DNA from: Pseudomonadota bacterium
Lineage (GTDB): Bacteria; Desulfobacterota; Desulfovibrionia; Desulfovibrionales; Desulfomicrobiaceae
Reading direction: 5' to 3'
DNA length: 64,000 bases
Assembly: GCA_023393525.1 (NCBI GenBank)
Contig: JAEWKZ010000084.1
Location: 1 to 64,000, forward strand
Program-made: the position numbers and the translations under genes
Shown: in pieces, positions 43,182 through 51,371 of the stretch
Position numbering within the stretch: the stretch's first letter is position 1
How the letters are laid out: each line of letters starts with the position of its first letter
Notes under the pieces: generated by a model
Told to the model about the DNA's origin: nothing
The model's input: the letters and a program-made list of their open reading frames with translations, nothing else
The model's database searches: none

Positions 43182-45552
43182 TTTTCCTTCCAGTGATGCG
43201 GGCATTTTCCGCGTGCATGCCGATGACAAGGAGCAGGAGCTGGATCAGCACAGGCCGACACCCGCCCAGCTCGCCGGTGCGCTTCAATTCCGCGCGGACC
43301 TCGCGCGCGAACTCCATGATGTCCCGCCCGCCGAGCAACGCGGGGAGCCCGGTGCGGCAGAACTGCGCGGGCAGGCAGCCGAAATTCTTGACCGTCTCGC
43401 AGTCTTCCAAAAGGTAGTCGAGGGCTTCGGCCAGATGCGAGCGCCGCAGCTCGCCCCGGTAGACCTCCTCGGCCCCCATGTTGAATTCCTGCGCGCGCAG
43501 GGCCAGCGGGGTGCGCGCTCCGGCATGGTCCAGAATGCGCCGGGTCAGCTTTCCCCCGGCACCCTGTTCCGGGTCCGTGATGCGGGCACGCAGGTCGCGC
43601 AGCAGCTCGCCCGCCCCGAAAAGTTCGATCACGTCCCGGCCCTCGGATTCGATGAAATCAAGAAGAGCCATGCGGTACTCCTGCACATGCACGCGCAGGT
43701 TGCCCGGATAGCGATGACTGCCCCGGACGCGGGACGCCCTGGATACGAGGTCGAGCAGCAAGGCGTTGCCCGAGTCCCGGCGTACGAAAAAGGTGGGCAG
43801 ATTGATGGCCGTGGCAAAAAATATCTGTCGTCGCTCGCTCTCCACTTCCGGGCTGTCGGGAATCGAAGACCGGCTGACGCGGCCGCCGAGCACGAGCTTG
43901 CAAGCCAGCGCGCTCAGGAATTGCTGCAAACGGGCGGCAGGCCGCATGTCCTCTTCCAGAGAATCAAAGAGGCTGTAGAAACGGCCCTCGAAACCGGAGA
44001 AGCCCATGACCCCGAACGAGCGCTGCTTGTAGAGCAGATAGGTCGACATGGACTCGTGGAAGACACCCATGGACGCGAGGTCGCGCTTCAGCCGCAGGTC
44101 GTTGCCCTCCTCGCCGTCCAGAGCCGGGCAGCGGTGGGTGCTCATGAGCGTGGTCATGTAGTCGAGCAGCCGAAAATCCGGGATGAAGTCGCCGCGCAGG
44201 CCAAAGATCCGGGCGATGGTCCGGTCCATGAGCACAGGCCCGAAGGGGGTCAGGGGGCGGCCGCAGACTTTGAGTTTTGCCTTCTTCTTCCAGCGCCGCC
44301 AGATCATGCGCAGGTGGGTGTAATCGAGCTCGTGCGGCAGGAATCCGAGCGCCTTTTCCGGATGGAAATCCTCGAAATCCATGCGCATGGGAGCGGCGCT
44401 GTAGGTGCCGACAAAAAGGGGCAGAAAATGTTCCATGATCTTGATGACCAGATCGCCCAGATATTTCTCGTCGGCCGCGCCAAAATCGCCGCCGCGCAAG
44501 AGTTCGCCCAAGCGCCTGCTGCCAAGGGAGATGTGCGTCCCGTTGTTGGCCAGGCAGGTGTTGGAGGTGTTGGGCAGAACGACCAGATTGTTGGTCAGGA
44601 TGCCGGACTCGCGCAGCCTGGCGATGGTGTTCAGCTGACTGCGCGAGAGCATGCGGTGGCACAGGCCCATGTACTCCTTCTTGGGCTCGCCCCGGTCCCA
44701 GCCCGACAGGCACGGGTTCATGAACAGCTCGCGGTAATGGGCGTCGGGGATGATCTCGTTCAGCCGCTTCTGCCGGGCCGGAGGCAACGGCGCGAAATAG
44801 ATCATGGCCCGCTGGCCGTGATCCAGCAGCCCGAATTGTTCGTTGGCATGGTCGAGGAGGAGCTGGGACAGCAGGAAGCGCTGACTGGTCTCCCGGGCGA
44901 TGCCGCGCCCGTCCTCGAAGGCCTCGTTCATGGGCGCGGGATAAAAGGAAAAGGTCTCGGGGGAGGTATTGTCGTTCAGGAAATGGCCAAGAAAGGATTC
45001 CGCCAGCTTGCGCACCTCGGCGCTCACGCCGGACCCGGCCAGATCGGCCAGGGAGAGCTTCAAAAGATAACTGATGGGGATGCGCAGCCAGTCTTCGCCG
45101 TCTTTCACGAAGAAGAAGTCCGCGCTGTCTTTCCTGCGCCCGGAGGCCGGATCGCTCTTGTCCGCCAGCAGGTCCCGCTCCAGGGTGCGACGGGCAAAGG
45201 CGTTCAGCCGGCGCAAGGGAAAACGCGCCCAGCTGTTTTCCCAGACCGCGTCCGCTCCGGCCTGCAGATAGCGCTCAAGCTCAAGCAAAGTGTGGTTGGA
45301 GGTATCTCCGGCCACGGTGCGGCGGGCCACGTTCTGGTAGAAACTCGATTCGCGGATGCGAAGCGGCAGATCAACGGATTCCGGACTGCCCATGACCGCG
45401 ACCTGCAGTTCGCTCTCGCTTCCGGCCGTGGCGTCGTCAGGGCCAAAAGGGAGCAGGTCCACCAGGCGGTCGTTCCAGACACCTTCGAATCCCATCTTCC
45501 CGGCCAACCGCCCTTCCATGCCCGCCTGCATCATTGTCGTATCGAAAAACAT
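43159..45552 (-). CDS. Large 797-residue protein of unknown function
   Basis: No family recognised. It appears soluble, with no signal peptide or membrane helix. Conserved-looking patches are NNLVVLPNTSNTCLANNGTHISLGSRRLGELL (about 330-365), FVGTYSAAPMRMDFEDFHPEKALGFLPHELDYTHLRMIWRRWKKKAK and FFATAINLPTFFVRRDSGN. The patch with Asn, Thr, Asp and His repeats could be an active site. The ATG at 45552 is chosen (AAGGTGG upstream) over a GTG 9 bases earlier. It heads the operon with psd and the Lgt-like gene, and a Pho box lies 60 bases upstream, implying a role in phosphate-starvation lipid or envelope metabolism. Confidence 0.75.
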   Translation of the reverse strand: MFFDTTMMQAGMEGRLAGKMGFEGVWNDRLVDLLPFGPDDATAGSESELQVAVMGSPESVDLPLRIRESSFYQNVARRTVAGDTSNHTLLELERYLQAGADAVWENSWARFPLRRLNAFARRTLERDLLADKSDPASGRRKDSADFFFVKDGEDWLRIPISYLLKLSLADLAGSGVSAEVRKLAESFLGHFLNDNTSPETFSFYPAPMNEAFEDGRGIARETSQRFLLSQLLLDHANEQFGLLDHGQRAMIYFAPLPPARQKRLNEIIPDAHYRELFMNPCLSGWDRGEPKKEYMGLCHRMLSRSQLNTIARLRESGILTNNLVVLPNTSNTCLANNGTHISLGSRRLGELLRGGDFGAADEKYLGDLVIKIMEHFLPLFVGTYSAAPMRMDFEDFHPEKALGFLPHELDYTHLRMIWRRWKKKAKLKVCGRPLTPFGPVLMDRTIARIFGLRGDFIPDFRLLDYMTTLMSTHRCPALDGEEGNDLRLKRDLASMGVFHESMSTYLLYKQRSFGVMGFSGFEGRFYSLFDSLEEDMRPAARLQQFLSALACKLVLGGRVSRSSIPDSPEVESERRQIFFATAINLPTFFVRRDSGNALLLDLVSRASRVRGSHRYPGNLRVHVQEYRMALLDFIESEGRDVIELFGAGELLRDLRARITDPEQGAGGKLTRRILDHAGARTPLALRAQEFNMGAEEVYRGELRRSHLAEALDYLLEDCETVKNFGCLPAQFCRTGLPALLGGRDIMEFAREVRAELKRTGELGGCRPVLIQLLLLVIGMHAENARITGRKNDASVYK

Positions 45553-45611
45553 GCGCACCACCTTGTTTGTCCGCCTTGAACATATACAAATGAAGGGGAT
45601 GCGAAGAATCC

Positions 45612-45629
45612 GTGACGTTTGGGTGACAG
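45612..45629 (-). promoter_or_regulatory. Pho box facing the 797-aa/psd operon
   Basis: Minus strand CTGTCAC-CCAA-ACGTCAC, two repeats at 11-bp spacing, about 60 bases before the 797-aa start. TATATG about 30 bases downstream is a possible -10. It is one of two boxes in this divergent region. Confidence 0.7.
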
Positions 45630-45660
45630 CTGCACGGACTCGGCAGACAGAGGTGGCGCT

Positions 45661-45689
45661 CTGTCATCCAAGCGTCACGGCGCTGTCAC
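45661..45689 (+). promoter_or_regulatory. Triple Pho repeat facing dedA
   Basis: CTGTCAT-CCAA-GCGTCAC-GGCG-CTGTCAC, three 7-bp repeats at exact 11-bp phase, ending 33 bases before the DedA-type ATG. Two of three match the PhoB consensus closely. Confidence 0.75.
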
Positions 45690-45722
45690 ACTCATGCCTG
45701 GGTCTCACGGCAAGAACGGGGC

Positions 45723-46271
45723 ATGGATATGAACACCATTGCCCAATACGGCCCCATGGCCATCGCGCTGGGCACTTTTGTGGAGGGGGAAACGGCGGTA
45801 CTTCTTGGCGGGACGGGAGTGGCCCTGGGGCTGTTCGATTTCTGGACCGTGGCGGGAGCGGCCTTTGCGGGCAGCATGGCCGGAGACCAATTCTTTTTCT
45901 GGCTCGGCAGGCTCAAAGGAGCCGCCTATCTTGCGGGGCATCCGCGCTTCGGGGCCAAGGTCGCCCGCGTCGGCAGTCTGCTGCTGCGCCACCGCCTGCC
46001 GCTCCTTGGCACCTACCGCTTCATCTACGGCATGCGCGGGGTCATCCCCTTCGCCTTTGGCGTGTCGGACCTGTGCTGGCGCTTCTTTCTGGCCGCCAAT
46101 CTGGTCACGGCGACACTATGGTCGCTCTCCATCACCCTGCTCGGGCTTCATGCCGGAAAATTCCTGAGCGATCCGTCCATCGTCGCGAAGCTGCCCCTGT
46201 TCGGCGCGGGCGCGGTCCTGATTTTCGGAGCCTGCCTGCTTGTGCGCGGAAGTCTCAAGTCCCGGTCCTGA
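45723..46271 (+). CDS. DedA/VTT-domain membrane protein
   Basis: 182 residues. It has the SNARE-associated/DedA (VTT) fold: GTFVEGETAVLLGGTGVALGLFDFW at the start, AGAAFAGSMAGDQFFFWLGRLKG, the central ...GTYRFIYGMRGVIPFAFGV with the conserved R-x3-G-x-R, and C-terminal helices. DedA proteins are implicated in lipid flipping and envelope homeostasis. The ribosome site is weak (ACGGGG), and an ATG 6 bases later is an alternative start. A triple Pho repeat precedes it. Its 3' end overlaps the convergent radical SAM gene by 17 bases. Confidence 0.85.
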   Translation: MDMNTIAQYGPMAIALGTFVEGETAVLLGGTGVALGLFDFWTVAGAAFAGSMAGDQFFFWLGRLKGAAYLAGHPRFGAKVARVGSLLLRHRLPLLGTYRFIYGMRGVIPFAFGVSDLCWRFFLAANLVTATLWSLSITLLGLHAGKFLSDPSIVAKLPLFGAGAVLIFGACLLVRGSLKSRS

Positions 46272-47544
46272 TCGCGCTGATTCCGTTCACGTTGTCACTC
46301 GGCACGGACGATTCGCTCCGGGAGCCGAACCCGGCCAGCTTCCCCGGACGCATGGGCGTTGTCCCGTCAAAGAAATCGCACGCCAGATAATAGCGCAGGT
46401 CCGACAGCCAGAGTTTTGGCAGTTCCGGACGGGATGAAAACGCACGCAGCATCTCCAACGGATTGGAGAGGGCCATCCCGAAAGGACCGAGCAATTCGGA
46501 CGGATCGCGAAAGCACTCCCAATCGCAACGCCGGCAGGTCGGCTCTCCGGCGGGCAGTGCCGTGAGTTCCCAGAAGGGGCCGAGATCCTCGGAACTGCGG
46601 TAGCCGCACGGATAGGCGTGTCCTGCCGTGGCATCCACGAAAAAGAAATCCAAACCTCCCCGACATGGGTAGGTATGCGCGGCACCTCCGTCAGCCTGCC
46701 GAATCAGGGCGTCCAGCGAGGACAGGGGCGTGAAGAGGCGGATGTGCGGGCGGAACCGGGGCACGACATCGGCAAGCGCCCGCAGCATGGCCTTTTTTTC
46801 CTCCATGCTGAAACTGATGAACGGATCCGAAGAGGTGGCCTGGTACACGGCGCTGTCTTCGCCGCTCATGGGATAGCAGCAGTTGGCGATGGTGAAGCCC
46901 ATGTCGATGGCAAAGCTGAAAAACCGGCTGAAGGCCTCCTCGAACCCCTGACGGAATCCGTGCGCGTCGAAGGGGCCGCTCAAAGCCGGGATGCGGCCCC
47001 CGCAATGCCGATTGACGCCCAGATTGACCGAGGGGTAGAGGCCACGCCCGTGAAAGATGGGCAACGCCTTGGCCATGCCCCGCACCACGCCGGGCAGGCC
47101 ACGGTTTGCTTCGTGGATGTCCGGGTCGCTGGAGTCGAGGCTGATCCAGAAATTGCGGATGCCGCTCTCAAGCAATTCATCGGCCGTGCGGCGCATGCGG
47201 TCCTCAAAATCCGAATCTTCGTGACGCTGAAAAATGAACCCGTTGGTGCCGGTGCGAATGTATGGGATGCCAAGCTTTTTGGCGCGGCGGATCATGCCGG
47301 TCAGGCGCGGCAGATCAAGCAAGGGTTCGCCTCCGGTGAAGGACACGGCCTGCATGCCAAGCCTGGCCACGGTATCGAGAATGCGGTCCACGACCTCCGG
47401 GTCGAGGCTGTGACGTACAAAGGAATGATCGACGCTCATGCCGCACTGCACGCAGCGCGCATTGCAGCGGGTCGTGATCTGAATCACGGCCTGGCCGGGC
47501 AGGCGGCCCCGGAACAGGGCGCGGCAGGTGGAAAGAAATTTCAT
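46255..47544 (-). CDS. Radical SAM protein
   Basis: 429 residues. The radical SAM 4Fe-4S motif CNARCVQC lies in ITTRCNARCVQCGMSVDH, followed by FTGGEPLLDLPRL (SAM-binding GGE), NGFIFQRH and LDSSDPDIHE. A C-terminal Cys group (CRRCDWECFRDPSELLGPF, with CRGG and YPCGYR) resembles an auxiliary cluster or SPASM/twitch domain. Such enzymes often modify peptides or carbohydrates. AGGAG precedes the ATG. It lies downstream of the HU-like and GAK genes on the same strand, so it may belong to that system; the substrate is unknown. Confidence 0.85.
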   Translation of the reverse strand: MKFLSTCRALFRGRLPGQAVIQITTRCNARCVQCGMSVDHSFVRHSLDPEVVDRILDTVARLGMQAVSFTGGEPLLDLPRLTGMIRRAKKLGIPYIRTGTNGFIFQRHEDSDFEDRMRRTADELLESGIRNFWISLDSSDPDIHEANRGLPGVVRGMAKALPIFHGRGLYPSVNLGVNRHCGGRIPALSGPFDAHGFRQGFEEAFSRFFSFAIDMGFTIANCCYPMSGEDSAVYQATSSDPFISFSMEEKKAMLRALADVVPRFRPHIRLFTPLSSLDALIRQADGGAAHTYPCRGGLDFFFVDATAGHAYPCGYRSSEDLGPFWELTALPAGEPTCRRCDWECFRDPSELLGPFGMALSNPLEMLRAFSSRPELPKLWLSDLRYYLACDFFDGTTPMRPGKLAGFGSRSESSVPSDNVNGISAIRTGT

Positions 47545-47591
47545 GCGCAAACTCCTGTGAGCCCAAAGGCCCAGGAATACCGGACCCGGGC

Positions 47592-47864
47592 TCATGAATT
47601 GAGAAGCTCCCGCAGCCCCTTGCCCGTCTTGAAATGAATCCGCCGGCGAGCCGGAATGGCGATGGTTTCCCCGGTGCGCGGGTTCCGACCCATGCGCGCG
47701 GCATGGAACATCACGGAAAAGGAACCAAGCCCGGGCAAAGAAACGCCCTGTCCCTGGGCCAGAGTCTCGCGGAGGATCTGGCAGAGGGCTTTTTCCGGAG
47801 AAGAATGGGAAATATGGGAATCATGGGACGCAGGGAGCCCTGTATTTTCATACACCTCGTGCAT
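47592..47864 (-). CDS. HU/IHF-like DNA-binding protein, atypical N-terminus
   Basis: 90 residues. The C-terminal two-thirds is clearly HU family: VSLPGLGSFSVMFHAARMGRNPRTGETIAIPARRRIHFKTGKGLRELLN, with the RxGRNPxTGExI DNA-binding arm. The N-terminus has an unusual His/Ser-rich start (ENTGLPASHDSHISHSS) where HU has a conserved helix-turn-helix pair. The ribosome site is weak. It lies between an amphi-Trp gene and the radical SAM gene. Confidence 0.75.
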   Translation of the reverse strand: MHEVYENTGLPASHDSHISHSSPEKALCQILRETLAQGQGVSLPGLGSFSVMFHAARMGRNPRTGETIAIPARRRIHFKTGKGLRELLNS

Positions 47865-47905
47865 CCCATTTTTTCCATTCTCTTCAGCCAGCCCGGAGGG
47901 CTCCG

Positions 47906-48223
47906 TCAGCTCATTTTTTTTTTTGCTTCGTCACCCTGTGGGCTCGAAGGCAAAACCGGGGCTTGCGGTTGCGGCGCCACAGGGGTCAGCGGCTGCATTT
48001 TGTTCGGCGCCCAGGAGAGCTTGAGCTCCAGCTTCTCCTTGTCGCTTTTCTGCTTGATTTCGAGCTCCGCCTCGATGCTGTCCGAAGGCCGCAGGATGAG
48101 GGGCCGTTCTTCGTTGTCGAGGATGAGAGTTCCCTGCCTTAGGCCCGCGAGCACGGATTCCAGATACGCGACCAGATCATCCCGGGTCATGATGTTCTTG
48201 GATTTGAGTTTTTCTTTTCCCAT
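47906..48223 (-). CDS. Amphi-Trp domain protein with Pro/Gln-rich tail
   Basis: 105 residues. The N-terminal 70 residues match the short amphi-Trp domain: DDLVAYLESVLAGLRQGTLILDNEERPLILRPSDSIEAELEIKQKSDKEKLELKLSW, an alternating strand pattern ending in a conserved Trp. A low-complexity tail (PLTPVAPQPQAPVLPSSPQ) follows. The family is known to me only as a marker of the GAK gene set. AAGGAGG precedes the ATG. A second copy is at 53018-53287. Confidence 0.75.
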   Translation of the reverse strand: MGKEKLKSKNIMTRDDLVAYLESVLAGLRQGTLILDNEERPLILRPSDSIEAELEIKQKSDKEKLELKLSWAPNKMQPLTPVAPQPQAPVLPSSPQGDEAKKKMS

Positions 48224-48242
48224 GAAAACCTCCTTCAAAGTG

Positions 48243-49433
48243 TCACGCCAGGGAAATGAGCGCCTGGCAGAGCAGATGCGGATCAATGGCTCCGGTGTTC
48301 CTGACGGTCAGCGGAGCCCTTATGACCTGAATGCCGAGCGAAGCCAGCTCGCGCTGCGGATTCGTGGATTCGGGATAGCCGACCTGCGGGTCGAGCAGAA
48401 CAAAGTCGAGGACATCGCTGATGGCGATGCTGTCCGGGGCGTCGGCCCGCAGGTGGCGCAGCAGGGTCCGGACCTGGCCCGCCAGGGACAGCCCTATCGA
48501 TTCGGGGTCCGCGAACGTGTTGGGAATGAACACCTTGGGACAGGGCGTCTGGCTTATGGCCTGCCCAACGCCACTGGGCAGCAGGTTGGCGACGACGGAG
48601 CTGTAAAAGCTGCCCACCGGGTAGCAGATGAGATCCGCGCCCCGGATGGCCCTTCGGATCTTGTCCCGGATGAGCGGCCGCACCGGCGCGTTGCCCTTGG
48701 CCGGGTCGACCAGGGACAGCTCGGACACAGCGCGGGTCAAAGGGGGAGTGTCCTTGCCGGTCAACAGATGCTGTCCGACGAGATGCCCCCCGCCCTCCAG
48801 CACGGCCCGGAGTTGCAGGTTGGAATTGATCAGCAGGCGGACTTCCCCTCGCACCTGGACCAGTTTGGAATAGATGTAGACAATGGGGTCGATGTGCCGC
48901 CTGTTTTCGAGATACCCGGCGGTCAGGATGAGGTTGCCGATGCTCGCGCCGCTCAAGTCGAAATCCGGCCCGATGGCCTTCTCGAAGAGTTGCAGGTGAT
49001 GGCGTATGATCTTGCGCATGGGATCGGAAACTCTGGAGACCAGGGGATGACTGCCCCCGACCAAAGCGGAAAGCTCGCTGCGCAGTTGGTCCGGGCTTGC
49101 CGTCTTGGGCAACCGGTGCGCGAAAAGCTCGAAAATCTCGGGATATCCATGCAAGGTGCGGTCGGCCAGGGCCATGAGCCGGTTGCGCAGGTCGCCCACG
49201 GCCGGCATGTTGAAATAGCGGCGCAACACGGCCGAACTGCCGCCGGAATCAAACGGCGTGACCAGATGCACGGAATTGTGGGTGTACCCGACCAGGGCCT
49301 GGCTGGTTTCCTTCAGGGCCGTGCCGCCGGTGAAAAAGAGGATCCGCGGCCCCAGGTCCGGGCTGCGCTGCGCCCTGGCCACGCGCACCGGATCAGGGAC
49401 ATTGACCTCCCGGGTGACCCGTATCGCCGTCAT
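48243..49433 (-). CDS. CofD-related protein of the GAK system
   Basis: 396 residues of the CofD/UPF0052 fold. It has ILFFTGGTALKETSQALVGYTHNSVHLVTPFDSGGSSAVLRRYFNMPAVGDLRNRLMALAD, where GGT and the D-x-GGSSG-x-L-R-x6-GD-x-RN pattern are the family hallmark, and LICYPVGSFYSSVVANLLP later. CofD forms a phosphodiester by transferring phospholactate-type groups; YvcK-type members act in envelope metabolism. The start overlaps the HprK-like stop (ATGA). I recall a family model for GAK CofD-like proteins. Activity is untested. Confidence 0.82.
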   Translation of the reverse strand: MTAIRVTREVNVPDPVRVARAQRSPDLGPRILFFTGGTALKETSQALVGYTHNSVHLVTPFDSGGSSAVLRRYFNMPAVGDLRNRLMALADRTLHGYPEIFELFAHRLPKTASPDQLRSELSALVGGSHPLVSRVSDPMRKIIRHHLQLFEKAIGPDFDLSGASIGNLILTAGYLENRRHIDPIVYIYSKLVQVRGEVRLLINSNLQLRAVLEGGGHLVGQHLLTGKDTPPLTRAVSELSLVDPAKGNAPVRPLIRDKIRRAIRGADLICYPVGSFYSSVVANLLPSGVGQAISQTPCPKVFIPNTFADPESIGLSLAGQVRTLLRHLRADAPDSIAISDVLDFVLLDPQVGYPESTNPQRELASLGIQVIRAPLTVRNTGAIDPHLLCQALISLA

Positions 49434-50500
49434 GCGCTCTCCAGCAGGCGCAGGCAGCCGGCAGCGGCCTGGTCAAAGTCCACGCCCCCGCTGATCTCGA
49501 AAACCCTGCACCCGCGCAGCGCCCTGGCATAGTCCTCGGCCGTGGGCGCATACCCGTTTTCGGCAGTGAAAAAGAGGCCGGTATCCTTCATGAAGGCCTC
49601 CAGCAGATCGTGCCGCTCGTTTATGTCGATCTCCCCCATGCGCGTGGGCGAACCGTCCCGGTGCCAGTTCAGCAGCACCAGATAGCGCATGGGGCACTGC
49701 AGGATGAATCGGTCCGGACCAAAGAGCTGGTCGATGAGGGCGTCGTATTTGTGCTCCAGGCTCCAGAGCTCCTCCGGGGACAGGCTTTGGAACCGCAGCG
49801 TGTCCTCGGGCGAGATGATGCCTGTCAGGTCGGGATTGTGCAGCGCCGTGCCGGGATTGATGCGCGGGTGCTTGGCCACGCCGAACATGACCGGAGCGGG
49901 CCTTCCAGGGCTGATCATCAAGCGGTCGTTGCTGACAAAGGTCACGCCCTTGCTGACCAGATGCAGGGCCAGGGTGGACTTGCCCATGCCCGAGAATCCG
50001 GCCATGGCCATGCCGGTCTCGCACACGGCCACTCCGGCGGCGTGGGCCAGGAGACAGCCGTCGTTGAGCTTGCGCTCGATGAAGCGGTTGTTGATGAAAT
50101 TGACGACCTGGTTGGGATTGGCCTCGCAGTCGCCCACGGCCAGATTCCGCCCTTTTCCGAACAGAAAATGCATGCCGGTCAGGCGCTTGCGGATGACCCG
50201 CCCGCCTTCGATGTCGGCCCACTCCTCCTTGATCTTGCTCTTGCCCGGATCCGGCTCCTTGACCTGAAAAGAAAGCCCCATATCCGGAACCTCGGCCTGC
50301 AAAGCCGTGATGGTGATATCCGCGTTTGCCGGCGATTTCAAAAAGGGCGCAAAATACGTGGTCAGTTCCCGGGCCAGGTTTTCGGAATTGGTCATGACCC
50401 GAAAGCGGCAGTCGCCCATGCTCAGGCAGACCTGATGCGGCGTGGCGATTCCGGCGCTCAAGAGCTCCACGAGTTTGGCCAGCCTGGTATCATCGTTCAC
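49430..50500 (-). CDS. HprK-related kinase B of the GAK system
   Basis: 356 residues. A P-loop GFSGMGKSTLALHL lies near residues 168-181, preceded by LAHAAGVAV and followed by VSNDRLMIS, the HPr kinase/phosphorylase order, and a C-terminal extension of about 150 residues. No HPr or PTS gene is nearby, so the substrate is probably not HPr. The start is GTG (GGAGA 6 bases upstream), overlapping the ATP-grasp stop by 11 bases. It matches what I recall as HprK-related kinase B, the K of GAK. Confidence 0.82.
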   Translation of the reverse strand: MNDDTRLAKLVELLSAGIATPHQVCLSMGDCRFRVMTNSENLARELTTYFAPFLKSPANADITITALQAEVPDMGLSFQVKEPDPGKSKIKEEWADIEGGRVIRKRLTGMHFLFGKGRNLAVGDCEANPNQVVNFINNRFIERKLNDGCLLAHAAGVAVCETGMAMAGFSGMGKSTLALHLVSKGVTFVSNDRLMISPGRPAPVMFGVAKHPRINPGTALHNPDLTGIISPEDTLRFQSLSPEELWSLEHKYDALIDQLFGPDRFILQCPMRYLVLLNWHRDGSPTRMGEIDINERHDLLEAFMKDTGLFFTAENGYAPTAEDYARALRGCRVFEISGGVDFDQAAAGCLRLLESA

Positions 50501-51362
50501 GAATCTTCTCCATGACGTAATCGGTGTACATGGCCGCCGCATCGAGCCCGCAGGCCTCCTGGATGCCGCGGAACCCGCCGAAGGCCGAAACCTCGAAGAC
50601 AACCGGGCCCGTAGCCGCTTCCACCACATCGACGCAGGTGAAGTCGAGGTCGAAAAGGGCCTGGGCCTGTTCGGCCGTGCGCAGGGCCTCGGGCGAAGGC
50701 GTGGCCGGAGCGTACTTGCCGCCCGACTCGGTGGTCGTGTTCCAGGCTCCGGTGCCGCAGCGGGCGTAGGTGGTCAGGTATTTGCCGCCGAGAAAAACAA
50801 TGCCCAGATCCTGGCCAGGCAGCTCGATCTTCCGCTGCATGTACATGATGGGGTTTTCCGCGTGGAAGGCCTCGATGGCGAGGCGTGCCCCGGCGCCGTG
50901 TTCTATGACCGTCATACCCCGGGCCTTGGACGTGAAAAGCGGCTTGAACACGGCCGCGCCGTAGCGCTGCACCGCGCCCAGCGCCTCGTCCACGGACTCG
51001 GTGATGGTCGTGGGCGGCATGGGAATGTCTCCCAGGCGCAGGGTCACGGTGCAGCTCAGCCGGTCCAGGACCCGCATGATGGACATGGGCGAGGAGAAAA
51101 TGGGCAGCCCGCGCTGCGCCAGAAAACGCAACACCTCAAGCCTGTCGAGAAGATCCGGGGAATAGCGTGCGCCGATCTTCTTGATGATGAGGCCGTCAAG
51201 CCCGCCCAGATCGATGCCCTCGGTCCAGACCGTGCCCGCGTCCAGATCCATGCAGACCTGCTCCATATCCACCAGCAGGCGAAATCCGGTCTTGGCGGCC
51301 ACCGTGTCCGCAAGAAGTTCCGAAGACCACCCGCCGCGTGTACCGACCACTCCTATCTTCAT
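50490..51362 (-). CDS. ATP-grasp ligase of the GAK system
   Basis: 290 residues, RimK-like ATP-grasp. MKIGVVGTRGGWSSELLAD opens a pre-ATP-grasp fold, AVFKPLFTSKARGMTVIE is the ATP-binding Lys loop, MYMQRKIELPGQDLGIVFLGGKYLTTYAR and DLDFTCVDVVEAATGPVVFEVSAFGGFRG hold the Glu/Asn metal residues. It should ligate a carboxylate to an amine or thiol using ATP. The substrate is unknown; amphi-Trp or XXXCH proteins encoded nearby are candidates. AGGAA precedes the ATG, 10 bases after the PhoU-APH gene. Confidence 0.82.
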   Translation of the reverse strand: MKIGVVGTRGGWSSELLADTVAAKTGFRLLVDMEQVCMDLDAGTVWTEGIDLGGLDGLIIKKIGARYSPDLLDRLEVLRFLAQRGLPIFSSPMSIMRVLDRLSCTVTLRLGDIPMPPTTITESVDEALGAVQRYGAAVFKPLFTSKARGMTVIEHGAGARLAIEAFHAENPIMYMQRKIELPGQDLGIVFLGGKYLTTYARCGTGAWNTTTESGGKYAPATPSPEALRTAEQAQALFDLDFTCVDVVEAATGPVVFEVSAFGGFRGIQEACGLDAAAMYTDYVMEKIRER

Positions 51363-51371
51363 AAGCGATTC

